Shown here piece by piece: positions 50,438-58,305 of a stretch of DNA of 64,000 nt. Positions within the stretch are counted from its first letter, which is position 1; the number at the start of each line of letters is the position of its first letter. The translations under genes were made by a program, and so were the position numbers. This DNA comes from JAOUEA01 sp963825685 (GTDB taxonomy: Bacteria > Actinomycetota > UBA4738 > HRBIN12), in contig CAWGUD010000034.1 in the NCBI GenBank assembly GCA_963825685.1, forward strand, positions 11,336-75,335. The letters run 5' to 3'. The notes beneath the pieces were generated by a model that saw only the letters and a program-made list of their open reading frames with translations, ran no database searches and was not told the origin of the DNA.

Positions 50438-52071
50438 GCGGGGACACGCCCCCGGGCTTCGAGCCAGTCGTCGTATCCGCCGGGAGACGAGAAGGCCTGG
50501 CCGTCGCGGACCTCGAGGATGCGGTCGGGGATGCGGTCGAGCAGGTAGCGGTCGTGGCTGATCACGATCACGGTGCCGTCGTAGGACTCGAGCGCGGACT
50601 CGAGCACCTCCATCGAATCGATGTCGAGATGGTTCGTGGGCTCGTCGAGCAGCAGGCAGTTGACGCCCGAGAGCATCAACAGGCAGAGCTGGAGCCGCGT
50701 GCGCTCACCGCCCGAGAGGGTGCCGACCGGCTGACGCATCTGGTCGTAGCGGAACAGGAACCGTCCCAGCAGGGCGACGGCGTCTTCCTCGTACATCGGC
50801 TTCACGTCGCGGACGAACTCGATCGGCGTGCGGTCGGGGGGCTCGGTCTCGTGACCCTGCGCCAGGTAGCCGATCTGCACCGACGGCCCCACCCATCGGG
50901 AGCCCTCGTCGGGCTCGCGCAGCCCTGCCAGCACGGTGCCGAGCACGGACTTGCCGGCCCCGTTGGCGCCGATCATCCCGATGCGCTCGCCCCGGTGGAC
51001 CTGGACGCTGCACCCGAGCAGCACGGGGTCGCCGTCGAAGGCGACGGTGACGTCGCGGAGCTCGACGACCTTGGCGCCGCCTCGCTCGGCCGCCCGCATC
51101 TCGAGCGCGATCTTGCGACGCTCGAAGACCGGCTTGTCGATCTTCTCCATGCGGTCGATCTGGCGCTGCTTGTTCCGGGCCTGGGTGATGTGGCGCTTGT
51201 TGACCACGATGCGCGCCCAGTGCTCGAACCGCTTCACCGCCTCCTCGAGCCGTTCGATCTCCTTCTGCTGCGTCACGTAGAGCTGTTGCTGCCGCTTGAG
51301 CGCGATCTCCTTCGCGACGGCGTAGGCCGAGTAGTTCCCCGGCCACATCGTGATGCGGCCCCCGTCGAGCTCGGCGATGCGCGCGACCGTCTCGTCGAGC
51401 AGGTAGCGGTCGTGCGACACGGTCACGACGGCGCCGGGGAACTCGGCGACGATCGACTCGAGCCGAGCGCGGCGGTCCGCGTCGAGGTGGGTCTCGGGCT
51501 CGTCGAGGAGGAGCAGGTCGGGCTGGCGGATCAGACACGCCGCGAGCGCGACGAGCTTGCGTTGACCGCCCGAGAGCGCGGACGTCGGCAACGCGAGGTC
51601 GTCGTCGTCGAGACCGAGCGAGACGAGCATCGCTCGCACCTCGCCGGTGAGCCCGGCACCGCCTGCGGCGACCCAGCGATCGAGCAGGTCCTGCTGGCGC
51701 GTGAGCACCCGGTCCATCCGGGCGAGGTCGGCCACCACCTCGGGCCGGCCGAGCTCCGATTCCACGGCGCGCATCTCGGCGTCGAGCGCGCCGATGTCCG
51801 GTCGTGCCGCCAGCACCGTCTGCTCCGAGGTGCGATCGTCGCCGTCCGCGTGCTGCGGCAGGGTGGCGATCACCAGGTCCTTGCGCCGGACCACCTCGCC
51901 GCCCGTCGGCGTCTCGGTGCCCTGCAGGAGGCGCAGGAGCGTCGACTTGCCGGCGCCGTTCGGACCGACGATGCCGATGCGGGCTCCGTCGGGCACCTCG
52001 AGGTCGGCTCCCCGCAGCACGGGCCAGGAGCCGTAGGACTTCTCGACGTTCACGAGGCTGACGACGGTCAC
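50434..52071 (-). CDS. ABC-F family ATPase
   Basis: Cytosolic protein with two ABC ATPase domains and no membrane segment, 545 residues, of the kind that act on the ribosome. First Walker A GPNGAGKSTL and signature ALSGGQRKLVAL, second Walker A GANGAGKSVL and signature TLSGGERTRLQL with DEPTNHLD. The basic linker (about 250-310: KRQQQLYVTQQKEIERLEEA and RHITQARNKQRQIDR) is the interdomain P-site-tRNA-interaction motif. Whether it is an EttA-like translation factor or antibiotic protection cannot be told. The GTG at 52071 has a TATCGT box six bases before it. Confidence 0.92.
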   Translation of the reverse strand: MTVVSLVNVEKSYGSWPVLRGADLEVPDGARIGIVGPNGAGKSTLLRLLQGTETPTGGEVVRRKDLVIATLPQHADGDDRTSEQTVLAARPDIGALDAEMRAVESELGRPEVVADLARMDRVLTRQQDLLDRWVAAGGAGLTGEVRAMLVSLGLDDDDLALPTSALSGGQRKLVALAACLIRQPDLLLLDEPETHLDADRRARLESIVAEFPGAVVTVSHDRYLLDETVARIAELDGGRITMWPGNYSAYAVAKEIALKRQQQLYVTQQKEIERLEEAVKRFEHWARIVVNKRHITQARNKQRQIDRMEKIDKPVFERRKIALEMRAAERGGAKVVELRDVTVAFDGDPVLLGCSVQVHRGERIGMIGANGAGKSVLGTVLAGLREPDEGSRWVGPSVQIGYLAQGHETEPPDRTPIEFVRDVKPMYEEDAVALLGRFLFRYDQMRQPVGTLSGGERTRLQLCLLMLSGVNCLLLDEPTNHLDIDSMEVLESALESYDGTVIVISHDRYLLDRIPDRILEVRDGQAFSSPGGYDDWLEARGRVPA

Positions 52072-52077
52072 CGCTCC

Positions 52078-52083
52078 ACGATA
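52078..52083 (-). promoter_or_regulatory. -10 box (TATCGT) for the ABC-F - udgB unit
   Basis: TATCGT on the minus strand is followed by six bases and GTG 52071. Confidence 0.55.
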
Positions 52084-52105
52084 CGGAAGCCGCGCCGTCG
52101 TGCGC

Positions 52106-52798
52106 TCAGTCGCGCTCGGAGGTGGCCATGAGGTCGCGGAGCGAGACCGTGCCCGGCTCCGCGTCCAGCCAGCGTTCCATCGCCGCTCGTCGCGCGGGCC
52201 ACTCCTCGGCCAGCATCGAGAACCACGCGGTGTCGCGGTTGCGACCCTTCACGATCATGTGGGATCGGAAGATGCCCTCGAACGTGAACCCGAGCCGCTC
52301 GGCGGCCGCGCGCGAGCGCGCGTTCAACGCGTCGCACTTCCACTCGGCGCGACGATACCCCCACGAGCCGAACGCCTCGCGGAGCAACAGGTAGGCCGCC
52401 TCGGTGTTCGCCCGGCCCCGCTGCGCCGACCGCACGTACCAGATGTTCCCGAGCTCGAGCCGGCGCATCGCGGGATCGATGCTCATGAGGCTCACGACCC
52501 CGACCGGCTCGGCCGTGTCGCGATCCACCACGGCGAAGAACAACGGATCCGTCGACGCGGCACCGGCGACGAGCCACGAGCGCATCTCCTCGAGTCCGTC
52601 GAACGGGCCGTAGGTCATGTACGTCCAGATCTCCTCGTCCTCGGACGCCGCGTGGGACCGCCGGAACAGACCGGGGGCATGGGCGTCGGGGTCGAGCGGC
52701 TCGAGCCGGACGAACCTGCCCTCGATCGCGCGGGCGATCGGACGGGTCGCGGGACCTCCCTGCACGGGTTCGCCGACGGGGCGACGCACCTCGGTCAT
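52106..52798 (-). CDS. RimJ/RimL-type GNAT acetyltransferase
   Basis: GNAT protein of 230 residues resembling RimJ/RimL enzymes that acetylate N termini or small amines. Features: FVRLEPLDPDAHAPGLF at the N terminus, IDPAMRRLELGNIWYVRSAQ, the acetyl-CoA loop QRGRANTEAAYLLLREAF and NARSRAAAERLGFTFEG. ATG 52798 overlaps the stop of the upstream hypothetical gene as ATGA. Substrate unknown. Confidence 0.87.
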   Translation of the reverse strand: MTEVRRPVGEPVQGGPATRPIARAIEGRFVRLEPLDPDAHAPGLFRRSHAASEDEEIWTYMTYGPFDGLEEMRSWLVAGAASTDPLFFAVVDRDTAEPVGVVSLMSIDPAMRRLELGNIWYVRSAQRGRANTEAAYLLLREAFGSWGYRRAEWKCDALNARSRAAAERLGFTFEGIFRSHMIVKGRNRDTAWFSMLAEEWPARRAAMERWLDAEPGTVSLRDLMATSERD

Positions 52799-53208
52799 CG
52801 AACCACCACCCGCAGGGACCGGAAACGCTCGGCCGCCGCCTCGAACGGGTCGAGCGGGTCGAGCAGGTGCTCGACGGTCCAGATCAGCCCCTCGAACCCA
52901 CCGAGGTCGGGGGCCTCCTCGCGCAAGCGTCCGGCGCGGCCGAGCGCTTCGTCGATCCCGGCCGCGCACGCCGCCCACTCCGGCTCCGTCTCCGGGCGAC
53001 GCCACGCCGGCATGGCCTCCCGGGCCGTGGCGAGTCGTTCCTCGAACTCGGCGAGGGCGTCGGGCAGCGGCCGCCCCGGCAGACGCGTCGTCGGCATCAC
53101 CTCGGTGAGCGCCTGCTTCGCCGGTTCCACCTCGCCGAGCACGCGCTCGAACGCCTCGTACGCAGGCGCCAGCGCCTCGGGCAGACGCTTGCGACGGAAG
53201 ACGATCAC
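52795..53208 (-). CDS. Hypothetical helical protein downstream of a LexA-like box
   Basis: Not recognised. 137 residues, largely charged and helical, beginning VIVFRRKRLPEALAPAYEAF with a WAACAAGIDEALG segment and a C-terminal WTVEHLLDPLDPFEAAAERF. No signal peptide or membrane helix. GTG 53208 is chosen for the AAGGAGAGAGGA ribosome site upstream. Its promoter region (TAGTAT at 53244-53249) borders a GAAC-N4-GTTC palindrome shared with divergent whiB, so it may be damage-regulated (inference). Co-transcribed with the RimJ-like gene. Confidence 0.7.
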   Translation of the reverse strand: MIVFRRKRLPEALAPAYEAFERVLGEVEPAKQALTEVMPTTRLPGRPLPDALAEFEERLATAREAMPAWRRPETEPEWAACAAGIDEALGRAGRLREEAPDLGGFEGLIWTVEHLLDPLDPFEAAAERFRSLRVVVR

Positions 53209-53227
53209 GTCGGTCCTCTCTCCTTGA

Positions 53228-53243
53228 CTGAACGGCGGTTCAG
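53228..53243. promoter_or_regulatory. LexA-like palindrome 1 in the whiB divergent promoter
   Basis: CTGAACGGCGGTTCAG is a perfect palindrome with a GAAC-N4-GTTC core, the core of Gram-positive LexA (SOS) boxes. It abuts overlapping -10 boxes: TAGTAT for the minus-strand gene (53244-53249) and TAGGCT for whiB (53248-53253). A repressor here would block both directions. Confidence 0.6.
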
Positions 53244-53253
53244 ATACTAGGCT
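53244..53253. promoter_or_regulatory. Overlapping divergent -10 boxes of whiB and the hypothetical gene
   Basis: TAGTAT on the minus strand and TAGGCT on the plus strand share two base pairs. Both match TANNNT. The whiB leader would be about 43 bases and begins near a CCCCGC/GCGGGG hairpin (53254-53268). Confidence 0.5.
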
Positions 53254-53302
53254 CCCCGCCACGCGGGGAGGTCGTCGTCCCCGCACGTGACGAGGTTGCT
53301 CG

Positions 53303-53635
53303 ATGATTGAACCGAGGTTCAAGCAGGATCCGCGCGAGACGTGGTGGATCGAGCGCGCGCGCTGCATCGGCGAGGACCCCGAGCTCTTCTTCCCGATCGG
53401 CACGACGGGACCGGCGATCGCGCAGACCGCTCGTGCGATCGAGGTCTGCGAGGAGTGCCCCGTGCGCGCCGAGTGTCTGGCGTGGGCGCTCGACACCTGC
53501 CAGGACGCGGGGGTCTGGGGTGGGCTCGGCGAGGAGGACCGTCGAGAGATCAGACGTGCTCGGCGACGCGCGGCCGCTGCCGCGGTCCCGACGGACCCGA
53601 TCCGATCCGACGACGAGCTCATCGGGGTCGGGTGA
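53303..53635 (+). CDS. WhiB-family Fe-S transcriptional regulator
   Basis: Actinobacteria-specific [4Fe-4S] regulator that binds the principal sigma factor. 110 residues. The four cluster cysteines are C21, C49, C52 and C58 (ARCIGED and CEECPVRAEC), followed by the GVWGGL turn (70-75) and a basic tail RREIRRARRRAA for DNA contact. C66 is extra. ATG 53303 follows GAGG at suitable spacing. Codons 2-7 contain a second LexA-like palindrome. Convergent with nth. The subfamily (WhiB1 to WhiB7) is not settled; no AT-hook typical of WhiB7 is seen. Confidence 0.93.
   Translation: MIEPRFKQDPRETWWIERARCIGEDPELFFPIGTTGPAIAQTARAIEVCEECPVRAECLAWALDTCQDAGVWGGLGEEDRREIRRARRRAAAAAVPTDPIRSDDELIGVG
53307..53322. 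promoter_or_regulatory. LexA-like palindrome 2 at the start of whiB
   Basis: TTGAACCGAGGTTCAA is a second perfect palindrome with the same GAAC-N4-GTTC core, centred 79 bp from the first and lying just inside the whiB coding sequence. Confidence 0.55.
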
Positions 53636-53641
53636 ACCCGG

Positions 53642-54304
53642 TCACAGCTGGCTCGACGGACACAGGTCCTCCACGGGGCAGTCACCGCATCGGGGCTTCT
53701 TGGCCTGGCAGATCGCGCGTCCGTGGTCGATCAGCACGTAGCTGAACCCGAACCATCGCCTCCGTGGGATCAGTCGCATCAGATCCTGCTCGATCTTGTC
53801 GGCGTCGGACTGCGCGCTGAACCCGAGCCGGTTCGCGAGCCGACGGACGTGGGTGTCGACGGCGATGCCCTCGACCTTCCCGAACGAGTTCCCGAGCACG
53901 ATGTTGGCCGTCTTGCGCGCCACGCCCCGCAGGGTGATCAGGTCCTCCATCGTGTCGGGCACCTCGCCGCCGTAGACCGTGACGATGCGCTCACACGCGG
54001 CGCGGAGCGACGCGGCCTTCTGGTTGAAGAACCCCGTGGGCCGGATGTCCGCCTTCAACTCGTCCTCGGGCACGGCCAGGTAGTCGGCGGCGCTGCGGTA
54101 CTTGCGGAAGAGCGTGGCGGTGACCTCGTTCACCTTCTCGTCGGTGCACTGGGCCGACAGGATCGTCGCGACCAGGCATTCGAGCGGGTTGGAGAACACG
54201 AGCGCGACGTGCGCGTCGGGATAGGCCTTCGAGAGGCGTCGGATCAGCACCGGCGCGCGGTCCTCGATGGGCGAGGTGCGGGTGAGCTGGGTGCGGGAGG
54301 CCAT
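53642..54304 (-). CDS. nth: Endonuclease III
   Basis: Base-excision-repair glycosylase/AP lyase for oxidised pyrimidines. 220 residues. The helix-hairpin-helix with catalytic Lys is LRGVARKTANIVLGN, the catalytic Asp is in AVDTHV, and the [4Fe-4S] cluster pattern C-x6-C-x2-C-x5-C is complete in CQAKKPRCGDCPVEDLC. A TAGGGT box lies nine bases before ATG 54304. Convergent with whiB, six bases apart. Confidence 0.96.
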   Translation of the reverse strand: MASRTQLTRTSPIEDRAPVLIRRLSKAYPDAHVALVFSNPLECLVATILSAQCTDEKVNEVTATLFRKYRSAADYLAVPEDELKADIRPTGFFNQKAASLRAACERIVTVYGGEVPDTMEDLITLRGVARKTANIVLGNSFGKVEGIAVDTHVRRLANRLGFSAQSDADKIEQDLMRLIPRRRWFGFSYVLIDHGRAICQAKKPRCGDCPVEDLCPSSQL

Positions 54305-54313
54305 CGATCCGTC

Positions 54314-54319
54314 ACCCTA
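54314..54319 (-). promoter_or_regulatory. -10 box (TAGGGT) for nth
   Basis: TAGGGT on the minus strand is followed by nine bases and ATG 54304. Confidence 0.45.
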
Positions 54320-54345
54320 CGGGCTCGGGCCGGGGGCGCCCAGGT

Positions 54346-55092
54346 CTACGCGTGTGGGGTGCCGGTGCCTCGCCCGTCGATCGGGAGTGGCAGGTCGAAG
54401 CGATCACCGTCGCCGTAGCGCGCGAACTCACCGTCACGTCGGACGTGCACGCCGCCGCGCCCGCGCACCTGCCAGCGCGCCCCGTCACCGAGCATCGCCG
54501 TCTGCTCGTCGATGCCGACGAACGCGTGACCGTCGGCGACCGACGAGACGATGAACTCGGACGCGCCCGGCACCCACGTATCGATCATGTCCCAATGCGG
54601 TCCGAACAGGGTCTCGCGCACGATGCCGAGCCCCGGCTTGAAGATCGCGTCGAAGTCGTCGCTGTCGCTGTCGAACGTCGTCTCGGTCAGGCAGGCGACC
54701 CCGGCGCTGCATCCGGCGTACCCCATGCCCCGGGCGATCCCGCGCAGGAGCGCGGCGCACACCGCGGTGTCGCGCAGCACCTCGGAGAGGTGCGCCGGGT
54801 TGCCTCCCGAGAAGTAGACGACCGACGCGTCCTCGAGCCGCGCCGCGAGCTCATCGCGATCGGCGTCGTCGCGGGTGCGCACCGGCAGCACCTCGGCCTC
54901 GACGTCGATCGAGGCGAAGTGATCCAGCCCCTTGCGCCCCCACTCCTCGAAGACGGCGTCGCCCTCGCGCGACGAGGCCGTCGGCGCGATCACGACGCGA
55001 CCGTCGCCGGTCGCCTGCTCGAGCAGCCATCGATCCGCGACCTCGGACCACGGCTCGAACTCCCCCGAGCCGAGCAGTGCCCAGGAGCTCAC
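54346..55092 (-). CDS. Peptidase S51 / cyanophycinase-like protein
   Basis: Serine hydrolase of the S51 (peptidase E, cyanophycinase) fold, 248 residues, cytosolic. The nucleophile elbow is GCSAGVA (S129), after YFSGGNPAHL, and a conserved HWDMIDTW region follows where the family places binding residues. No cyanophycin synthetase is nearby, so an Asp-dipeptidase-like or other role is as likely. GTG start overlaps the decarboxylase stop as GTGA. Confidence 0.82.
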   Translation of the reverse strand: MSSWALLGSGEFEPWSEVADRWLLEQATGDGRVVIAPTASSREGDAVFEEWGRKGLDHFASIDVEAEVLPVRTRDDADRDELAARLEDASVVYFSGGNPAHLSEVLRDTAVCAALLRGIARGMGYAGCSAGVACLTETTFDSDSDDFDAIFKPGLGIVRETLFGPHWDMIDTWVPGASEFIVSSVADGHAFVGIDEQTAMLGDGARWQVRGRGGVHVRRDGEFARYGDGDRFDLPLPIDGRGTGTPHA

Positions 55093-56615
55093 GCCAGCGC
55101 CCCTGCCGCCAACGTGGCGGGCCGGAGCTCGGCATCGAGCTTCGCGCCGAGCTCGGCCGCGATGTCCACCAGCGCCTCAACGTCGTCGGCCTCGGTTCGG
55201 TAGTTCACGATGCAGGAGCGCAGGCAGAACCGACCGTGCAGCACGGCGTTCGAACAGTAGACCCGCCCCCCCAGCTGGATCTCGGTCATGATCCGCTCGT
55301 TCAGGAGATCGAGGTACTCCTCGCGCCCCTCGGCCCCGTGTGCCGGCAGCCCGGACGGCACGTACCGGAAGCAGGTGATCGACAGTCCCACGGGGGTCAT
55401 CAGCTCGAAGTCCTCACGTTCCTCGACGATGTCGCCCAGGTAGCGCGCCAACGCGGCGTCGTGCGAGATGCGCCGGGAGTACGCGTCGCGGCCGTGCGCG
55501 AGGAGCGAGACCCAGACCTTGAGCGACCAGAAGCCTCGGCTGAAGTTCGGCGAGTGACGGCCGAGATCGATCCCCCAATCGGTGTGCTCCTCGTCCTTCA
55601 GGATGTACGACACGTACTCGAGGTCGAAGGAGCGGCGCATCAGCTCGAGGTCGCGGACCAGCACACACCCACCCGAGTGGGGCGTGTACAGCCACTTGTG
55701 GGGGTCGAACGCGATCGAGTCCGCGTGCTCGATGCCCGCGAAGAGCGGTCGCAGGTCGTCGGCGAGCATCGCCGGTCCGCCGTAGGCGGCGTCGACGTGC
55801 ATCCAGATGCTCTCGTCGCGGCAGACCCCGGCGACCGCCTCGAGGTCGTCGACGGCACCGGTCGAGACCGTACCGGCGTTGGCGACGACCGCGATCGGGT
55901 GCACCCCGTCCGCACGGTCTCGGACGATCATGTCGCGGAGGACGTCGGCGCGCATCCGGTAGCCGTCGTCGACCGGGACGTGCCGCACGTTGGCAGCACC
56001 GACGCCGAGCATGTCGGCGGCACGGTCCGACACGACGTGCGTCTCGCTCGAGAGGTAGAAGCCGAGCGGAGGACCCGCCGCGACGCCCTCGGCCCTGATG
56101 TCCCAGCCGGCACGGGAGTCGCGGGCGACCTTCAGGGCGATCAGGTTCGCCATCGCGCCGCCCGACGTGAAGGCGCCCGCGGCGCCCTCGGGCATGCCGA
56201 ACATCTGCTGGGCGAACCACCGCGTGAGAGCCATCTCGATCTCGACGGCGGATGGAGCGAGCCGCCAGCCGCCGGCGTTCATGTTGATGCCCGCGGCGAG
56301 CAGCTCCGCCGCCGCCCCCGGCACCGTTCCCGCACCCGAGACGTAGGCGTAGAAACGCGGGTGACCGAGGAACGCCGAATGCTCGAACGTCATGCGCCGC
56401 AGGTAGTCCACGAGCTCGGCCTCGGGCGTCGGCTCGTCGGGCACGTCGACCACGACGCCGGCCCGCACCTGGTCGAGTCCCTCGTTCACGATCACCGGCA
56501 GATCGGGCAGCCGGGAGAGCAGCTCCTCGTAGATGTCGGCGACCGCGTCGACGAACGCTCGGGCACGCTGCGGCTCCCAGTCGAGGTCGCGCACGGGCTC
56601 CGGTCGCTCGGCCAT
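55089..56615 (-). CDS. Group II PLP-dependent amino acid decarboxylase-like protein
   Basis: PLP enzyme of the aromatic-amino-acid/glutamate decarboxylase fold, 508 residues. The PLP Lys is K307 in FDPHKWLYTPH, the pyridine-binding Asp is D275 in MHVDAAYGGPA, and FTSGGAMANLIAL binds the cofactor phosphate. The N-terminal HPRFYAYVSGAG fits aromatic L-amino-acid decarboxylases and related proteins. Substrate unresolved; PLP-dependent aldehyde-forming variants exist. ATG 56615 overlaps the PIG-L stop by one base. Confidence 0.86.
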   Translation of the reverse strand: MAERPEPVRDLDWEPQRARAFVDAVADIYEELLSRLPDLPVIVNEGLDQVRAGVVVDVPDEPTPEAELVDYLRRMTFEHSAFLGHPRFYAYVSGAGTVPGAAAELLAAGINMNAGGWRLAPSAVEIEMALTRWFAQQMFGMPEGAAGAFTSGGAMANLIALKVARDSRAGWDIRAEGVAAGPPLGFYLSSETHVVSDRAADMLGVGAANVRHVPVDDGYRMRADVLRDMIVRDRADGVHPIAVVANAGTVSTGAVDDLEAVAGVCRDESIWMHVDAAYGGPAMLADDLRPLFAGIEHADSIAFDPHKWLYTPHSGGCVLVRDLELMRRSFDLEYVSYILKDEEHTDWGIDLGRHSPNFSRGFWSLKVWVSLLAHGRDAYSRRISHDAALARYLGDIVEEREDFELMTPVGLSITCFRYVPSGLPAHGAEGREEYLDLLNERIMTEIQLGGRVYCSNAVLHGRFCLRSCIVNYRTEADDVEALVDIAAELGAKLDAELRPATLAAGALA

Positions 56616-57328
56616 CACGCGCCCTTCTCGTCCGCCAGGCGGAAGTACTCCACCGCCATCCATTCGCGCATGTGATCGCCGAAGACCTCGACGAGCCCTT
56701 CGACCTGGCTCTCGTGCGCCTGGATCGCCTGCCACTTGAGGTCGAGCACGTCCTCGGGCAGGGTGAAGTCGATCCCCAGCGCTTCGCGCGGCACGACCTG
56801 GGGGGTGCCGGGCAGGAAGATGTTGAACGGCTCGAGCCTGGGCAGCCACGTCTCGGCCCACTCGGGCGTCGCGGTGGCGTGGTAGAGGCGCGCCCCGGGC
56901 TTCGCGGCTTCCGCGAACGCGGCGTCGACCCACGACGACACGCTCTTGTGTCCCTCGTGGCCGGTCATGCCGTCGGGCCCGAACGTCAGCACCGTGTCGG
57001 GCTGTACCTCACGCATGACCTCGAGCACCTGCGGAGCCCCCGCCGCATCGAGCGGGGTCTGCATGTCGACGTCGATCGGGCCCTCGAGGAACCGGTGCTC
57101 CTCGACGCCGAGCACGTCGAGGCTGCGGCGCATCTCGATCGTTCGCACCTCGGCCATGCGCTCGGACGGCCAGCGTTCCTCGTCCATCGAGCCGCCTTCG
57201 CCGCGGGTCGCGGTCACGTCGACCACCCTGTTCCCGGCCTGCGCCGCCACGGCCATGAGTCCGGACGAGAGGTAGATGTCGTCGTCGGGGTGTGCCCACA
57301 CACCGAGGATCGTGCCGAGCTCCTGCAT
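56615..57328 (-). CDS. PIG-L/LmbE-family deacetylase
   Basis: Zinc N-deacetylase fold, 237 residues. Zinc ligands are in WAHPDDD (about 11-17) and TGHEGHKSVS. The family includes mycothiol enzymes MshB and Mca, and position next to an rsrA-sigR pair, whose regulon controls mycothiol in other actinobacteria, makes a thiol-metabolism role plausible, but the sequence alone does not prove it. ATG 57328, nine bases after the anti-sigma stop. Confidence 0.84.
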   Translation of the reverse strand: MQELGTILGVWAHPDDDIYLSSGLMAVAAQAGNRVVDVTATRGEGGSMDEERWPSERMAEVRTIEMRRSLDVLGVEEHRFLEGPIDVDMQTPLDAAGAPQVLEVMREVQPDTVLTFGPDGMTGHEGHKSVSSWVDAAFAEAAKPGARLYHATATPEWAETWLPRLEPFNIFLPGTPQVVPREALGIDFTLPEDVLDLKWQAIQAHESQVEGLVEVFGDHMREWMAVEYFRLADEKGA

Positions 57329-57337
57329 GGTCGTTGT

Positions 57338-57595
57338 CTACTGCACCACGGGCGGCTCGTCGAGCAGGGACCTGATGCGCTGCTCGAGCGCCGACGGCAC
57401 GGTGTCGCCCGTGCACTTCGAGCGGATCATGACCTTCACGTGGCGTCGGAACTCCGCTCGCTGCATGCAGGGGTTGCAGTCGGACAGGTGCACTTCGATC
57501 TGCTGCTGCACCGTGACGTCGAGCTCGCCGTCGAGGAACGACTCGATCTCGCGGAGCGTCTCCATGCAGTTGGGCCCGCAGTCAGGCGTCGTCAT
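57338..57595 (-). CDS. Zinc-binding anti-sigma factor (RsrA-like)
   Basis: Redox-sensing anti-sigma factor, 85 residues. The ZAS motif is H36-x3-C40-x2-C43 (HLSDCNPC), with C6 and C10 near the N terminus in the place of the RsrA switch cysteine. Oxidation of such cysteines releases the cognate sigma factor (family knowledge). It overlaps the sigma gene by 14 bases, implying coupled translation and a 1:1 ratio. Confidence 0.92.
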   Translation of the reverse strand: MTTPDCGPNCMETLREIESFLDGELDVTVQQQIEVHLSDCNPCMQRAEFRRHVKVMIRSKCTGDTVPSALEQRIRSLLDEPPVVQ

Positions 57596-58175
57596 CGTCG
57601 ACCAGTCCTCGTTCCTTCGCCGTGTCCCACAACGCCTTCTGGAGCGCTTTCCTTCCCCGGTGCAATCGGGACATCACGGTGCCGATCGGGGTGTCCATGA
57701 TCTCGGCGATCTCCTTGTAGCTGAACCCTTCGACGTCTGCCAGAAGCACGGGCAGGCGGAAGTTCTCCGGCAGCGACTCGAGCGCATCCTTCACGGCCTG
57801 GTCGGGCATGCGGTCGAGCACCTCGGTCTCGGCCGACAGCTCGACGTTGCGTCCACCGAGCCGGTCGTAGAGGTACCACTCGTCGATGTCGTCGGGGCCA
57901 TCGACGGTCTGGGGTTCACGCTGCTTCTTCCGATAGGTGTTGATGTAGCTGTTCGTGAGGATGCGGTAGAGCCACGCCTTGAGGTTCGTGCCCTCCTGGA
58001 AGGAGGCGAACCCCCGGTAGGCACGCAGATAGGTGTCCTGCACGACGTCCTCGGCGTCCGCGGGATTGCGGGTCATGCGCAGCGCCGCGGCGTACAGGCT
58101 GGGCAGCAACGGCAGCACATCGCGCTCGAAGCGCTCACGCAGGGCCGGATCTTCGGCAGCGGCGGTCTGGGCCAT
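57582..58175 (-). CDS. ECF sigma factor, SigR/SigH-like
   Basis: Group 4 RNA polymerase sigma factor for thiol-oxidative stress, 197 residues. Region 2 reads RNPADAEDVVQDTYLRAYRG with TNLKAWLYRILTNSYINTYR; region 4 reads LPVLLADVEGFSYKEIAEIM with GTVMSRLHRGRKAL. Pairing with the ZAS anti-sigma gene identifies the SigR type. ATG 58175. No clear GGGAAT/GTT autoregulatory promoter was found upstream; a GATACT -10-like box lies eight bases before the ATG. Confidence 0.93.
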   Translation of the reverse strand: MAQTAAAEDPALRERFERDVLPLLPSLYAAALRMTRNPADAEDVVQDTYLRAYRGFASFQEGTNLKAWLYRILTNSYINTYRKKQREPQTVDGPDDIDEWYLYDRLGGRNVELSAETEVLDRMPDQAVKDALESLPENFRLPVLLADVEGFSYKEIAEIMDTPIGTVMSRLHRGRKALQKALWDTAKERGLVDDDDA

Positions 58176-58305
58176 GGGCGCTCAGTATCGCGCATCCAGA
58201 CCCGGGCCGACCCTGCCGATGGGTTGTGGAGGAACCGTGGTGCCGGCCATCTCGATGTGGAGGGGCCTGGCATATCTCGGTGACGATGGGAGGATAGGAA
58301 GCACG

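Noticed and set aside
58176..58305. SigR-type autoregulatory promoter upstream of sigR
   Set aside because: A GGAAC is present on the opposite strand but no correctly spaced GTT; the consensus is not met in either direction.
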